Below are positions 31,459 through 43,784 of a DNA stretch of 64,000 bases, piece after piece (the stretch's first letter is position 1; every line of letters starts with the position of its first letter). The DNA is from Pyrenophora tritici-repentis (lineage: Eukaryota; Ascomycota; Dothideomycetes; Pleosporales; Pleosporaceae). Made by a program: the position numbers and the translations under genes. Under the pieces are notes generated by a model. The model made no database searches. It had not been told where the DNA came from and was given only the letters and a program-made list of their open reading frames with translations. The stretch lies in contig NC_089390.1 in assembly GCF_003171515.1 (NCBI RefSeq), positions 9,614,274 through 9,678,273 of the forward strand, in the 5' to 3' direction.

Positions 31459-34400
31459 ATGGCGACCAAGATCATCGACATTCGTGTCGATACTGCCGAG
31501 TCGGATATCTTAGCAGATATCAAAAAAGGCCTTCGACCTGAAAATGGCGGGGAAAAGAAGCTGCCCACATTGCTGCTCTACGAGTAAGCACCGTACACGA
31601 CACATCCAAGATACAGGCTAATTTCGTGCTCATAATCTAGCCAGGAAGGTCTTCGATTATTCGAGAAGATCACATACCAGGAGGAGTGAGTAAAGCCCGT
31701 CCGCTTGGGGAGGGGGTTTAAGCTGATTCGTGTTCACAACCTCAGATACTACCTGACCAATGCCGAGATTGAAGTCCTTGAGACATATGCGGACAGCATC
31801 GCCGAGCGAATCTCATCACCCTCCATCATAGTGGAACTGGGGAGCGGGTAGGGTCCTGGCGCCCTGCAAAAAAAAAGACTGGAACGAGCTCTGTGCTTCG
31901 TGCGTACTAAGATAATCGCAGCAATCTCCGCAAAGTAAACATACTCTTGCAAGCCCTCGATCGCTTGGGCAAGGATGTCGAATACTATGCCGTCGATTTG
32001 TCTTTGCCAGAACTGGAGAGAACCTTTGGTCAGATACCCATAGGTAAGAGGCTTTCGTTTCGCAATGTACGAGGGGTGATGAGGTGGGGATGCAGTGCCA
32101 TGTCTGGGGTTGCGTCAGTATAAGTTGCTGTACAGTTCAACGTGGTTCGGATATGCATGGGTCTGCATTTATGCGTCTAGATCCATCAACGGAAGGCGCT
32201 GTGGCATCGGCTTATCAATGCACGACTTCGCGACCACGTGATCTTCCACGGCTTCCGCTAACCACATGTACAGAGGGATACAAACACGTCAAGTGCTTTG
32301 GGCTGCATGGCACATACGACGATGCCCTTGGGTGGCTCAAGTCTCCAGCTATTGAGGCGAAACCGAAAACCATCTTGTGGTTGGGGTCTAGTCTGGGCAA
32401 TTTCAAGCGGCACGAGGTACCGCCGTTCCTTGCCGGATTTGGCGAAGTCCTGCAGACGGGTGATACGATGCTTATCGGAATCGACTCCTGCAAAGATCCT
32501 GAGGTAAAGGTCGTCCCGCTTTACCGGCTGTACAACTGCTGACTCTGTGCCTGCGCTAGCGTGTATTTCACGCATACAACGACCGCAACGGTGTAACCCA
32601 CAGATTCATACTCAACGGATTGAAGCACGCAAACGCTCTCATGGGTGAAAACGCATTCAACTTGGACGACTGGGAGGTCATCGGCGAGTATGACAAGCAA
32701 GCCGGACGCCATCACGCTTTTGTCGCACCACGTAAGGATGTCGTCATCGATGGGGTGCCTGTCAAAAAGGGCGAGAGAATTCGCATCGAGGAAAGCTACA
32801 AGTACAGTGGTGAAGAAGCGAAAGAACTCTGGGAAATGGCTAAACTCACTGAAAACGTTGTGTGGCCAAATGCCAAAGGCGACTACGGTGAGTGCATCGT
32901 CTGCAACCAATCACATCACATTTCTCATCTGTGCAGGTCTCCACTTTGTTTCCAAGCCAGCGGTTTTCTTCCCCACCAAGCCTGAGGAGTATGCTGCAAA
33001 GCCAGTACCCTCTCTTACTGAATGGCAGGAGCTTTGGAAGGCATGGGACGCTGTTTCCAAACAGATGATCCCAGAGGAGGAGCTGCTGTCCAAGCCCATC
33101 AAACTCCGCAACGAATGCATCTTTTACCTAGGACATATCCCCACGTTCCTCGATATTCACATTGCTCGTGCTACGGGCAAGAAGCCGTCTGACCCTGCCT
33201 ACTTCTGGAAGATCTTTGAGCGCGGCGTGGATCCAGACGTGGAAGACCCAACGCGATGCCACGCGCATTCGGAGGTGCCCGAAGAGTGGCCACCACTGAA
33301 GACCATTCTGATGTTCCAGCAAAGCGTACGCGACAATGTTGAAGCTTTGTACAGCTCTGGTGAGGCTGAATCCAACGGCCGTGTGTCTCGAGCACTATGG
33401 CTTGCTTTTGAGCATGAAGCCATGCACCTGGAGACGTTGCTCTACATGCTGATCCAGAGCGACAAAGTCTTGCCGCCTCCCGGGACCACGGTTCCAGATT
33501 TCGCAGCGTTCGCAGCACGCTCCAACAGTCTAGCGGTCGAGAATGAGTGGTTCACCATTCCGGCTTCAGATGTCAGTGTGGGTCTCGAGGATCCCGAGGG
33601 CGACTACGACAGCCAGCGTTACTTTGGATGGGACAATGAGAGACCACATCGCTCAACGCACATCAAGTCTTTCCGCGCGAAGGCCCGCCCAATCACGAAT
33701 GGGGAATATGCGACGTACCTTTCCGAGACAGGAAAGACAGGTATGTGATCCCCGCAGCACACAAAATGGCGTTGTCTCAGTGGTTTTCCATATATCGTGC
33801 GTCGTTGTTTGGGATCCTGTACAAGTGATACGAAGCGCTCTGCACGCTTTGGTCCGGCGTTTGCTACCATAAATAATTTCACTGACTGAACTTTCTGACT
33901 CTGTATATCTAGTAATACCCGCGTCGTGGTGCGAGCAGCCGTATTACAACGCCAAGGCCACGAGCACAGCAAAGAGGGACAGCGTAATCAACGGCCATCA
34001 GAACGGCACCAATGGCTCAACTACCGGCATCACAGATGGCAAGTTCGTGCGCACTGTGTTCGGCACTGTTCCTTTGAAGTTGGCCCTAAACTGGCCTGTC
34101 GTTGCATCCTACGATGAGCTGGCTGGATGCGCGCAGTGGATGGGAGGCCGTATTCCTACCATGGAAGAAGCACGAAGCATCTACAGCTACGTCGAAAGCA
34201 TGAAGGAGGAGTTTGAAAAGTCGCTTGGGAACACAATCCCCGCGGTCAACGGGTACGGTGTATCTTATTCGACAGCTGTGCACAATTAGCTAACATCCCG
34301 CAGCCATCTCATCAATGAGGGCGTATTCGAAACACCACCATCCAAGCCTTTGTCTAATGGCAACTCTGGCGCAGGACCTAGCCTCAATCCACATGATCTC

Positions 34401-34844
34401 TTCATCGATCTTGAAGGGACTAACGTGGGCTTCAAGCACTGGCATCCAGTCTCAGTGGCCGAGAGGGGCAATAAGCTCTGTGGCCAATCTGATCTGGGCG
34501 GTGTCTGGGAGTGGACTAGTACTGTGTTGGAGAAGCATGACGGCTTCGAGCCGATGGAGTTGTACCCGGGTTACACAGGTATGAGCATAGCCGGCGGGCA
34601 TCAGCTTCTCAACAGGGTCCAAGACGTCGCTAACCGCAAACAGCCGACTTCTTCGATGGAAAACATAACATCACGCTCGGAGGATCGTGGGCGACTCATC
34701 CGCGCATTGCTGGGCGCAAGACGTTGTAAGTACATGTGGCTGTGTTAGCTCCAGATGACGTCACTAACGTAGAGAAGTGTCAACTGGTATCAGCGAAACT
34801 ACCCCTACATGTGGGCTGGTGCACGCATCGTCTCAGATGTGTGA
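31459..34844 (+). CDS. egt1: Ergothioneine biosynthesis protein 1 (EgtD-EgtB fusion)
   Basis: Eleven exons: 31459-31583, 31641-31685, 31746-31847, 31922-32043, 32274-32503, 32560-32887, 32937-33740, 33913-34252, 34304-34578, 34644-34725 and 34778-34844, giving 839 residues. It trimethylates histidine to hercynine and then joins cysteine with oxygen to give hercynylcysteine sulfoxide, the route to the antioxidant ergothioneine. The EgtD half has the SAM site 'IIVELGSGNLRKV' and 'TILWLGSSLGNF'. The EgtB half has a DinB-like HX3HXE iron site, 'HEAMHLE' (about 477-483), then an FGE-sulfatase domain ending 'GGSWATHP...NYPYMWAGARIVSDV'. Intron 4 is long (230 bp) and might hide an extra exon. All other introns are 46-172 bp. 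Confidence 0.95.
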
Positions 34845-35392
34845 TGAGTACGGCCCGCACGTGATTTCGCTGTTCGCTGTTCGCTGATGCGTTTGCTGTC
34901 TCAGGTCTTGCTGGGGTTGCGACGCGTCAACGCGAGAAATCGCGATCGGTCGGTCCGCCGCATCCTTGACCACCATGATGACGAGTCGTCTAAGGGAACT
35001 GAACTTCTTGCATTCTACAATTACACACTCTCTTTAACTTGCCGTCTGCTGTCGCTACAGGCTTTGTCTTCTCACAATTGGGTTGTTGCAGCCACTCGCT
35101 CGCTCTTTCCCACCATACACATAGCTGCAACTATGCTTACCTAATCCAACGTGCACTTTGACTCCCCGCACTACCTGCGGAAACATTGCCAATTGAAATG
35201 CAGACCCACCTGACATTCACTTCGAGCCCGCTGTCTGCGAATAATTGTTGTCACAGGCAACCAAGGCAACCATTACATTATCTTGCTCATCACCCACCCA
35301 TTGAAAAGCACCCGCCCCCCACTTCCCCTCATCCAATAACCACCCAACCTCAACCACGATTGTTCAACTAGAGACACGTCCCGAGAGCCATA
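34845..35392. promoter_or_regulatory. No gene: between Egt1 and the PHD-finger gene
   Basis: Holds the Egt1 3' end and the promoter and leader of the next gene. Nothing else is visible. Confidence 0.45.
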
Positions 35393-38300
35393 ATGGTCAA
35401 CAGTTTGCTGTTTAAGTGGGAGGATTCCCAGGCCCTCAAGTAAGTTGGCTGACCGCAATCAACGTTTGTTTGGTTCGCAGCCCGGCCCTCAACCACTAAA
35501 CACGAGCAAGCGCTGACGAAATAACAACAGACATCATTGCGGGTTCTGCGAACGCCCTCTTAGCCACCCTGGCGCGAGGGCTTCTTGCTTCGGAAAGCAC
35601 GCAGAGCCATGTGTGCGCTTCCATCAGGTCCGTCCCCGCCGCATCTGATGCTAGATATTAATGGTATACTGACTCTTTCCAGGCCATGTTTATGCGTCTG
35701 CGCGGCCACACTTGCGCCCACTGCATCTCAATTGATGAATCTCACTACAAGCGGCACCATGATATTGCTGAGCAACTGCGAGCTGTCTATGACAGTTGCA
35801 GCGACATCAACTGGGGCATCGTACCATCCAACTCCGACAACGATAGCCGCGGAAGAGTGAAGGGATTGGCAGATGCATTGGAACAGGATGAGAACCAAGA
35901 TCCCAACCAGGACCCCGGGGATACACCGGCGTCAAAGCGCGAGAGGAAAGACGCGAAGCGACTGGCCAGAGCGGCGAATAGATCCAAGGTCATCACCCAA
36001 GATGAGATCAGGCACATTGACAACATCATTCATGCTTCCCATGGATTGACAGGTAACGACACTGATGGACCACAAAATGCAGAAGAAGTTGAAGACATCG
36101 AGAGGCAGCTTCGTGTAAGTGACTGCCGTGGTGTTGTCCTGGCGCGTATCTTTCGATTTGCTAACTATTCTATAGTATCACGCCCAGGTTTATAACACTC
36201 AGGTAGACCGCAGAACGCTTAGAAAGCTCTCTGAGGTTTGTACTGAGACGTACGTCGATTTCGATGCTGAGATGAGCCGGATCTTGGACGCTTTCCGCAT
36301 CAGCGAATTACTAAGGCGTAATACCAAGACCAGGGGTCTGCAGGGAAAAGAGTTGAAGACCTTTCTGACACTTGTTGATGGGCTCAGGCAGGCGCTTGTT
36401 GAGGACATCATTCTAGTCAAGAAAGACGCCGCCGAGGTGCGCATGCGGCGAGCAGGCTATCTGAGATACACCAACAAAACCGCGTACGAAATCGTCGAGG
36501 AGAGATATACCGAAAAAGACTGGAAAACCGGCGAAAAGTGGATCCCAGGCGCACCTGCTTCCAGTGATGACACAACCCCGGTGGACGAGTGTGTGCCGAC
36601 GGCAAGGTATGTTATGGCCTTGGTCCTCTCTCCAATCACAGATCTAGTGTTAGCGAGTAGCATCAAAAAAGTAAGAAAGACTAACTTTGAGTAGTGAAGA
36701 AAAAGAGAACCCGACGCCACAGCGTCCTAGGAATTCCTACGGCCCTGATCGACGTCATCTCCGGAGCACACACAAGCGTGTCAACGGCGAAGATGGACTT
36801 TACGAGGACACCATCGAACCCTATCGCACTCCGCTATTACCACTACCGCACGATCCCACACCCGGCAAGAAGTCCGCTGCTGTGAGAGTGCTCAGCATCA
36901 AGACGACAAAGTGCGCGTCGACCCCGGTGCAAACTTCAGATAGCCGGAAAAAGGATCGTTCACGCCCAGTACCCGATGGCTGGGAAACAGTCACCAATGG
37001 AGCCACACCGACGAACATAGTAGCTAGACCCCGCGTCTGGGGTAACATCCCAACCCAGCGACTGGCTGAAGCAACTCAACCCACTCTAGCTCTACCGCCG
37101 TCCGACTTTTCTGGATTTCCACCCCTTCGGTCTGATTCGTGGAGTCCTGCTGATAATTCTGTTAGAGCCCCAGAAGTGCAGCCTCCTTCGGCGTGGACCG
37201 CACAAGAACCCGAGGGCTTTGTTGTAGAGTCTAACGAGGTTGCTCAAGACCAACCAGCCATCTCACAGAAGAAAAAGGCCAAAAAGGCGCGCGAAGCCAA
37301 GCGCAAGGCTAAGAAGTTAGCGCTAATGGAAGACACTCTGGACGATGCATCTTCTCTGGCTGAAACTGTCGAAGCCACTGACGATACCGACGCTGTCTTG
37401 ACCGCTGCAACCACACCACTCGAAGATGAGCACAAATTAGAAGATTTGACTTGTGCCAAACAGGTCTCCCAACATATCTTCCAGCAGTTACACAGCATTA
37501 AGAACGACCGTGAGGTTGAACAAGTAGCAAAGGAAGTTGCTCAAGCTCCAGAGCTTTCGGAGAAGACAGTGTTAGTGACCAAGCCTGCGTCTCCACCGAT
37601 CACCACGTACGGAAAGCACAAGGATTGGCTTAGATTTTTGCACCATTTGGACGTGGATCGACTAAGCAGCCCTATCCCACCATCTTGTAGCGGCTGCTCG
37701 CATGCCATCTCTTGTGCGTTCGAGGACAACGAGATACCGGATTGTCCGTTCCATGAGCCTTTCTGCAACTGCGCCGATCCTATGAGGGATCAGTGCTATC
37801 TGGTTCTGCCATCCAGTGAGATGTATAGTACGGGACCGTATAACCGCATGCGCGCCGAGAAGCTCATGGCCCTGTATGAGTCAGACGAGCGCACCAAGGG
37901 CCGTCTGATGCTCATAGACGATGATATGCTGGATTACCTCCTGGACAGTGCGATGACCGGATTTTATAACCGTGACCCAGGTGACATGCCTCCATGCCTT
38001 TCTAGAGAATATTACGATAGCATCAACAAGCGCATCCCCACGCCACTCATAGAGCAGGAGTGCCGCTTCCAGAAACTTTGGGTTAGGAACAACATCCTCA
38101 AGAAGCCTCTCACGCAGGACATGTTGCGAGACATTCAGAGCAACAAATTCGAGTGCACAGGTAAGCAGGCCATGTGCTACTGCCGCGATGAATTCCGAGA
38201 AGAGATGACGACAGCAAAAGACATCATTGTTTGCTCTTACGTAGACTGCAACATTCAATACTTCCATAAGTCGTGCGTCAAGAACCTAGGTGTCGAGAAG

Positions 38301-38591
38301 GTATCACACTGGTACTGTTTCGATTGCGCGCAGCAGATGAGGGAAGATGCATACGACGCGCTCGATAACGAATTCGATACCCAGATGAGATACAAGAAGC
38401 AAGACATGAATGTGTCCGCTCTGCAACAGGAAGCCAAGGAGCAGTTTGACAAGAAGCGTGAAGAGCTGATGCAGCTATCCGACGAAGAATTTGTAAAGCA
38501 GATGCCACCCAACGTTCGAAAAGCCATTGCCAGGCACGGCGGTCTCGAGATCCTAACCGGCTCGCTTAAGAAGCGCATTGTAGAGTCGTAG
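35393..38591 (+). CDS. PHD-finger protein, 967 residues
   Basis: Five exons: 35393-35439, 35531-35627, 35683-36114, 36176-36606 and 36695-38591; the summed length is a whole number of codons. The N-terminus has a compact Cys/His cluster, 'HHCGFCERPL' and later 'CFGKHAEPCVRFHQ' with 'HTCAHC', likely a small zinc-binding domain. The middle has a Lys/Arg/Glu-rich basic helix, 'QKKKAKKAREAKRKAKK'. Near 830-880 a PHD-type finger is visible: 'CYCRDEF...CSYVDCNIQYFHKSC...WYCFDC'. The tail is a coiled coil. PHD fingers usually read histone tails, so a chromatin role is likely but inferred. The exact family is not recognised. Confidence 0.8.
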
Positions 38592-39057
38592 AGGCAGTTC
38601 GGGGAGGGTTGTCTTGTCAGCGACAAATGAGAAGTTGTTTCATTATGTCATTGTGAGCCGTACCGTGGTTCGCGGACTGCATTTCTGAAGATTTTGTAAG
38701 ATGTATTTTGGTAGGATCCACATGATGTGTCGAATCAGGTCCGCGCTAGGTGTAATTGTAGGTACCGAGTGAATGCAATGATATAAGGTAATATAATGTA
38801 AAGAATTGTATGAGAGTTCTATTACAAGTGTTCAGCTGTGGTTCATAATTATCTGCACTCGGAGTGCGCGTTTCGAGCCAGTATGTAATCTCGTACTTTT
38901 CCTGCTCCCCTTCTTTTCATCTCATCTCAGACTCAAGCTTACAGTTCTCGCATCACACACAAGACTTACACACTACACACGCGCACGAAAGCAAAGATCT
39001 GAAAGCCTTTCCAAGCACACACACACCACCACACCACCACCACAAAGACACACCAAA
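38592..39057. promoter_or_regulatory. No gene: intergenic
   Basis: Contains the PHD gene 3' end and a CA/CCA-rich leader of the next gene (38960-39057). Confidence 0.45.
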
Positions 39058-39809
39058 ATGTCTTCCAACCCAACCCCAACCCCCACAGCAACAGCAAACC
39101 ACCTACACCCCCACCACCACACACCCCGCAAGAAAAGACAGCCTCCCCCCACCACCGCGCCCGCCTCTCCCGCAAACAGCACGAAAAACCCCTCCAACGA
39201 CTCCGCCTCCAACTCTTCGACAACGAAAACGTCCTCTATGCCGCCTTGGTCCAACAAGGGGGTGTAGTACCCGCGCGTGCGGGCGACGTTGTATGCGGCA
39301 AACGGCTGGATAGTTTGACGTATCATCGCGCTCATCTTGGGCGTGTTTGGGTGGAGAGGGAGGTGGAGAGGGGGATGTGTGGGGAGATGGATGGGGAAGA
39401 TGGAGAAGAGGGGGAGGATGGAGATGAAGAGGAGGATTTGGAGAGGTTGGCGCTTTGTAGGGTTAGTTGTCGGAGTTACGAATATGAACGGTTTGTGGCG
39501 GAAATGGGGGAGGGAGATGAGGATGTGGAGGAGGAGGATGAGGAGGATCTCGCGCTTTGCAGGGTCCCACATCATACCCGCGACTACTCGAACTTGAGTG
39601 ACGGGGATTACGACACTGGGGACGATGAGGATGAGGATGAGGATCTGATGGGTTCGTTGGCGCTTTGTGCGCTTGATAGTATGGAGATGCATCGGAGTAG
39701 GCAGAATAGTGCGGGTAGTGGGAAGAAGGGAAAGGGGCTGGTGAAGAGGGCTATTGAGATGGTTTTTAAGCGCGGGGAGAAGGGTGAAGATCAGGGAATA
39801 GGTGCATAG
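39058..39809 (+). CDS. Acidic protein with repeated LALC motif; apparent single-base frameshift
   Basis: The only good ATG (39058, MSSNPTPTPTATANH...) opens a frame that ends at 39268. A second frame continues to 39809 without a start, but is open back through the same leader. A one-base deletion in the C run at 39145-39150 would join them into about 250 residues: a Pro/His-rich start, then 'RLSRKQHEKPLQRLRLQLFDNENVLYAALVQ' in part (first 20 residues clearest), then a strongly acidic C-terminal half. Three copies of a short motif (RLALCRVS, DLALCRVP, SLALCALD) separate acidic stretches. Ending is basic, 'KKGKGLVKRAIEMVFKRG'. Function unknown. The shift may be a base-call error or a real lesion. 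Confidence 0.5.
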
Positions 39810-40279
39810 CGTTGTCGAGTATTGGACAAGTAATTCTTTTGGTATGAGAAGTTAGAATTTTGGAATTACATTTTTACTTGACTGCTTTGTGGAGGAGCGC
39901 GGAGTGAGTAGATTTCTTGTGGTCAATTTCTACATACAAACTCCTTTTTTTACCAACGCCTCTCGAACGTGTTGTATTCTTCGTCCCACATATGCTACGT
40001 CATCGCATCCGCAGGTACATACATTACCGTTACCAATTACCATAATCCCACGTAACCCCACCTCACTTCATCTCAACGGCCAATAACGACAGCACCTACA
40101 CATGTTTACTCTCATACGTAAACAGCGAGAAAAACATCCACCTTTTACTATCTACCTTCCGCTCACGCGCCCGGCGTGCGGGGTGTTTACAGGTATCGCT
40201 ATCAACCGTAAAAAGCGATATACAATGCTTGCCCCGTTTATGACTTGCTTGAGCATGCGGAATTGCAGTCGCGATGTCG
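39810..40279. other. No gene: intergenic
   Basis: Nothing supported on either strand. Confidence 0.4.
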
Positions 40280-40744
40280 CTATCGCAGTGGGCGCGGGTG
40301 GGTGCCGTTATCGTCCTCATTTCCAATATCATTGGCGTTGTGCTGGTATCTAGCGTGATAAGTCGGCGGAGAGGGCCTTGGACGAGGTATTTCGGGCGTT
40401 TCAAGTTGAGAGATGCGACATCGCTGTATTGCAAGTCTAGTATTCAGTAATTGCAGACGCAAAAGCCGAATATTTAGATATTGATGGATAGCGGTTGGTG
40501 CAGGTGGTGGTGGCGCTGGTTGTTTAGGTGTAGGACTACTAACTTGCCGTCGCCCTTCAGTTGGCCATTCGTGGGCTGTCACGAAGCTATCGTTGGAGGC
40601 AGAAGATTGGTCTTCTTCAGGTATGTCCCAATCGGACGAATCGTATTGACTCGAGTGCTGGGTGTTGTCGAGCGGTATTCGAACTCCTGGGCTGGTCTTA
40701 CTGTTATCCCACCTGGCCGTGTCTCTAGGTAGTCTTGGGCCCAC
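40280..40744 (-). CDS. Doubtful ORF, Pro/Ser-rich, about 154 residues
   Basis: An open frame on the minus strand ('DSSDWDIPEEDQSSASNDSF', 'QPAPPPPAP', 'RLLRLQLLNTRLAIQRC') that extends upstream to about 40920 without any ATG. A spliced start would be needed. Codon content looks coding-like, but no family is recognised. Confidence 0.3.
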   Translation of the reverse strand: MGPRLPRDTARWDNSKTSPGVRIPLDNTQHSSQYDSSDWDIPEEDQSSASNDSFVTAHEWPTEGRRQVSSPTPKQPAPPPPAPTAIHQYLNIRLLRLQLLNTRLAIQRCRISQLETPEIPRPRPSPPTYHARYQHNANDIGNEDDNGTHPRPLR

Positions 40745-40921
40745 TGTTCCGGAAGACAGCGTTGCCCTAACCCCACCTGCAGAACTATCGCAGCTAGCAT
40801 ACTGCTCATCGCGGGAACCCGGGTATCGTGAGCCACTGTCTTTTAGAAAGACAGAAGACGGTGTTTGGCAAGTTGAGCGAATTCCTGCATCTGGAGCTGG
40901 TCCTCCTCCCAGCGGTCGCCG

Positions 40922-41575
40922 CTATACATAAAGCGGTGGCCACCATTGAGGATCTGATACGTCTACGTGGAACACACTCAGCCGATGCTTTATCGGGTCT
41001 TCCCCGTACGATCGCGCCTCCAGCATTATTCTTACGCAGATATCGTCACCGAAGCCCTCGCTGGCTAGCCGTCGATCTAGCTCGCAACCCAGCGGCGCTG
41101 TTCTTGCGATAAAGCATATGAGGAACCTTTCTGCCTGGCTTTGTGGACCGAAGTAATGTCGGAGATACTGGATAGCATGCTTGAGGTTGGCGTCTGCGGT
41201 ATATCGCTTCTCCAAACCCCTGTTGTTTCCATCGACCATTTTTATGTATAGTTCTGCCATTGACGATATGAGTTTGTTTTGTAGCTTTGGGAGAATAAGC
41301 TGAGCTGCAAGAGCCCATGTCTGCGCGAAAACGAGGAGAAAGTCGGTAGTACCGATATGACTAGCGAAGACAGAGAGTGATTCATCGCCATCGAGGTAGG
41401 TTAGTACAATGAGAAACGGCTTGAAGTACACATCGGGTAGTGTCGCGTTTGGTGGGATGCTACCAATTTGAGGGCAGCGTTCTCGTATCTGATCGTTGAG
41501 TCTGACATGAACGAACTGACCACCGTCGGATGCGACTGCAACGATAACACCCGTGTTGGGGGTCGTATCTGTCAT
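40922..41575 (-). CDS. BTB/POZ-like protein, 217 residues
   Basis: Single exon from the ATG at 41575 (MTDTTPNTGVIV). The N-terminal half ('GQFVHVRLNDQIRERCPQIG', 'YLDGDESLSVF') has the layout of a BTB-like fold. The middle, 'FAQTWALAAQLILPKLQNKL', and later 'AERFLICFIARTAPLG' match in pattern the protein at 43785-44867 ('LAKAWHIGDMIQLPQLQNKL', 'IERFLIDFYAGLSRFG'). Fungal lineage-specific BTB-like families have this 'LPxLQNKL' helix. Partner and role are unknown. Confidence 0.6.
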   Translation of the reverse strand: MTDTTPNTGVIVAVASDGGQFVHVRLNDQIRERCPQIGSIPPNATLPDVYFKPFLIVLTYLDGDESLSVFASHIGTTDFLLVFAQTWALAAQLILPKLQNKLISSMAELYIKMVDGNNRGLEKRYTADANLKHAIQYLRHYFGPQSQAERFLICFIARTAPLGCELDRRLASEGFGDDICVRIMLEARSYGEDPIKHRLSVFHVDVSDPQWWPPLYV

Positions 41576-41898
41576 GTTTAGCGCATGCAATACCCTTCCA
41601 GATGCTAGGCACCCGCCTTTTATAAGCTATCGGATTGTCTTGGCTGTGTCTTAGTAGTTTGCACATCAAAGACTGATTATGATTCGTTTGCCCGGGTGAT
41701 GAAGACAAACCATGTATTCTTTGACAGTGAAACTGTGTGTTCGATATTATATGCTTTGTTGAGATCAAATCAAGACAGCGTTCCAGATGTGTCATTACCA
41801 ACCCCCATGTTAGAGACTGCATATTTCTATGGCTCTAACTCAAAAGTCTGCATATCTGCGGGTATCGCATTTACCAGCGATGACTCTCGTAAGATCGC
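41576..41898. promoter_or_regulatory. No gene: promoter of the BTB-like gene and 3' end of rhomboid
   Basis: About 320 bp serving as the BTB-like gene promoter and the rhomboid 3' end. Nothing else is visible. Confidence 0.45.
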
Positions 41899-43027
41899 TC
41901 AGGACTTTTGTCTCAGCATGTTCTTCCAACGGCGCACCAATGGCCTCCAAAGGTACGTTTTCCCGTCGAGCTGTGAGTATGCCACGCCGATCAATCCGCC
42001 AACGAAATGAGCCTGCTGACGTTAGAAGGCATGATGATATGCAGGATTACGAACTTACCGCGTGACCGAATTTCACAAAGGTATATCCACGGACCATGCC
42101 AACGAAATCGAAAAGCAGGATAGCAGGTAGGACATACTGCGCTTCGAAGTGCACCGGGATGAACATGATCCCAAGTCCAGCAGTGGGATACTGCATGCAG
42201 AAGATACCCAGGAAACCAAAAAGCGCACCCGAAGCGCCTCCGCATTTGATGAATATCTCTGGAATGGCACCTTTCTGGGTGGGTATCAGAGTGGCCAGAT
42301 GTTGAGCGTAACCAGAAAGTACCCCTGTCGATAGGTAGAAAGCCAAAGTGTGGTATGGACTGCCTTCGAACACCTGCGAATACCCAACTGGCGTCATGAA
42401 GTTGTTGAGAAAGTACATGTTGAAGAAGAAGTGCAGGGCTCCAGAATGTACAAACATTGAAGTGAACTGAGTATAGTTGAGATTCAAAACAGGCACGTGC
42501 CATAAGCCATCCCAAGCACGCGGCGCAAGAAACTTGCTCAGATGAACACCGGTGTTGGCTCCGATAATGCCATAGCCCAATCTTGAGATGGCATCACTGG
42601 AATTCCAGGCTCCGGTCACGACTTCAGTTGGTGTTGACGGGCCTTGCCTTCGCTTAGTCCATTGCGGCGCCTGGAGCCACCCGCCAGTAGACACAGACTC
42701 TTTCTTCAGCTCCTTCTTCGCTTCCCAAAAGGACAGGCCAACGAAGATACCACATGATACTGCAACAGCCCAAATCGCCGGACGGATATAATAGACATGA
42801 AGCTGTGGAAAGCTTTCTCGTATTTCGTCTATTGTTGGTTCAGGCGGTTCGGGTTGCTGTTGAGAATATTGGGGCGGTCTTGGTCTTCGTTGTGGATCAT
42901 GTTGCACACGCGTGTGCGAAAAGCAACGTAGTTGCGATAGAGTAGGACGAAGGGCCGATATGGCCGGCATTCGAGAAGTTCGACATACCGACCGCATGGA
43001 TGGCCCAGCAATCTTGAACGTGAACAT
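41899..43027 (-). CDS. PCP1: Mitochondrial rhomboid protease (PARL/Pcp1 type)
   Basis: Two exons, 43027-42059 and 42012-41899, with a 46-bp intron (GTAAGT...CAGCAG), giving 360 residues. It is an intramembrane serine protease of the mitochondrial inner membrane that processes proteins such as the fungal OPA1 homologue. The first 45 residues are rich in Arg and Ser and lack acids (MFTFKIAGPSMRSVCRTSR), as expected for an import signal. The catalytic Ser is in 'GGASGALFG' (about 266). The catalytic His is in 'HAAHFVGGLIG' (about 325), which is only formed by splicing; the unspliced frame would end just after GHAVSS and be dead. There are six or seven membrane segments. Confidence 0.92.
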
Positions 43028-43784
43028 GAGGCGCGGGGAAAGCGTGACGAGTAGTCGGGAGTGTGGGTGCGGGTGCAATGGCGGAGGTTTGCACTAGGCG
43101 ACGATCGGGCCGACTAGTTATCATGTGGCCCGTGCGTTGTGCCTGAGCACATTCGTCGTAGTTTAGACGGACATCACTCAACCACCTGAGTTTTTGTTAC
43201 AAGATGCAAGTCCGGAAAGCACTATATAAAGCACCGGATATCCTGTTCTTGCGGCTTACAAGTACTATGGTATAGTCTCTGAACACAAAGACCCACCACA
43301 GCCAAATTATCATCTCGAGGGCCAATCACAGCTCTCCTACTACAACTCGATTTCTTTTCTGTATTTTCGTCTCTCGTTAAATGCTAGGTGAAAGCGCATT
43401 TATTTTGCGCGAATGAGTATTGCGCTAATAACCATGGCTATGTTTCTGAATCAGTTATACAAAGTGACGTCTCCCACCAGTTTCTCTGCCTTTTCTATGG
43501 AGCAGTACCATTAAAACACACTTCACATGTCCTGATTATGGTAACGAGGTTGAAGAACCAAGGGACATCTAGCGCACTGCGAAAACGTGCAAGTCAAAAG
43601 GCGCATCACGTTCCCTTCTTTGCCACCTGGGTCTTTCACTCTCACGCCTGCAGCCATCCCATTAAGGAATAGTCTCACGTTCCCACCCTATTGAAATTGT
43701 GCTCTCAGCTCCCAAGCTCTCCTTCTTCGCACTCTCTACTACCACTCTCTTTACACCCCTTACTACTCTCCACCCAACCGCACG
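43028..43784. promoter_or_regulatory. No gene: shared divergent promoter, rhomboid and BTB-like gene
   Basis: The two flanking genes are divergent, so this 757-bp stretch holds both promoters. A TATA-like ACTATATAAAG lies at 43221-43231. No coding content is supported. Confidence 0.45.

Noticed and set aside
38966..39692. Minus-strand ORFs opposite the acidic protein
   Set aside because: Low-complexity Ile/Leu/Pro translation is the antisense of GAG/GAT-rich coding DNA.
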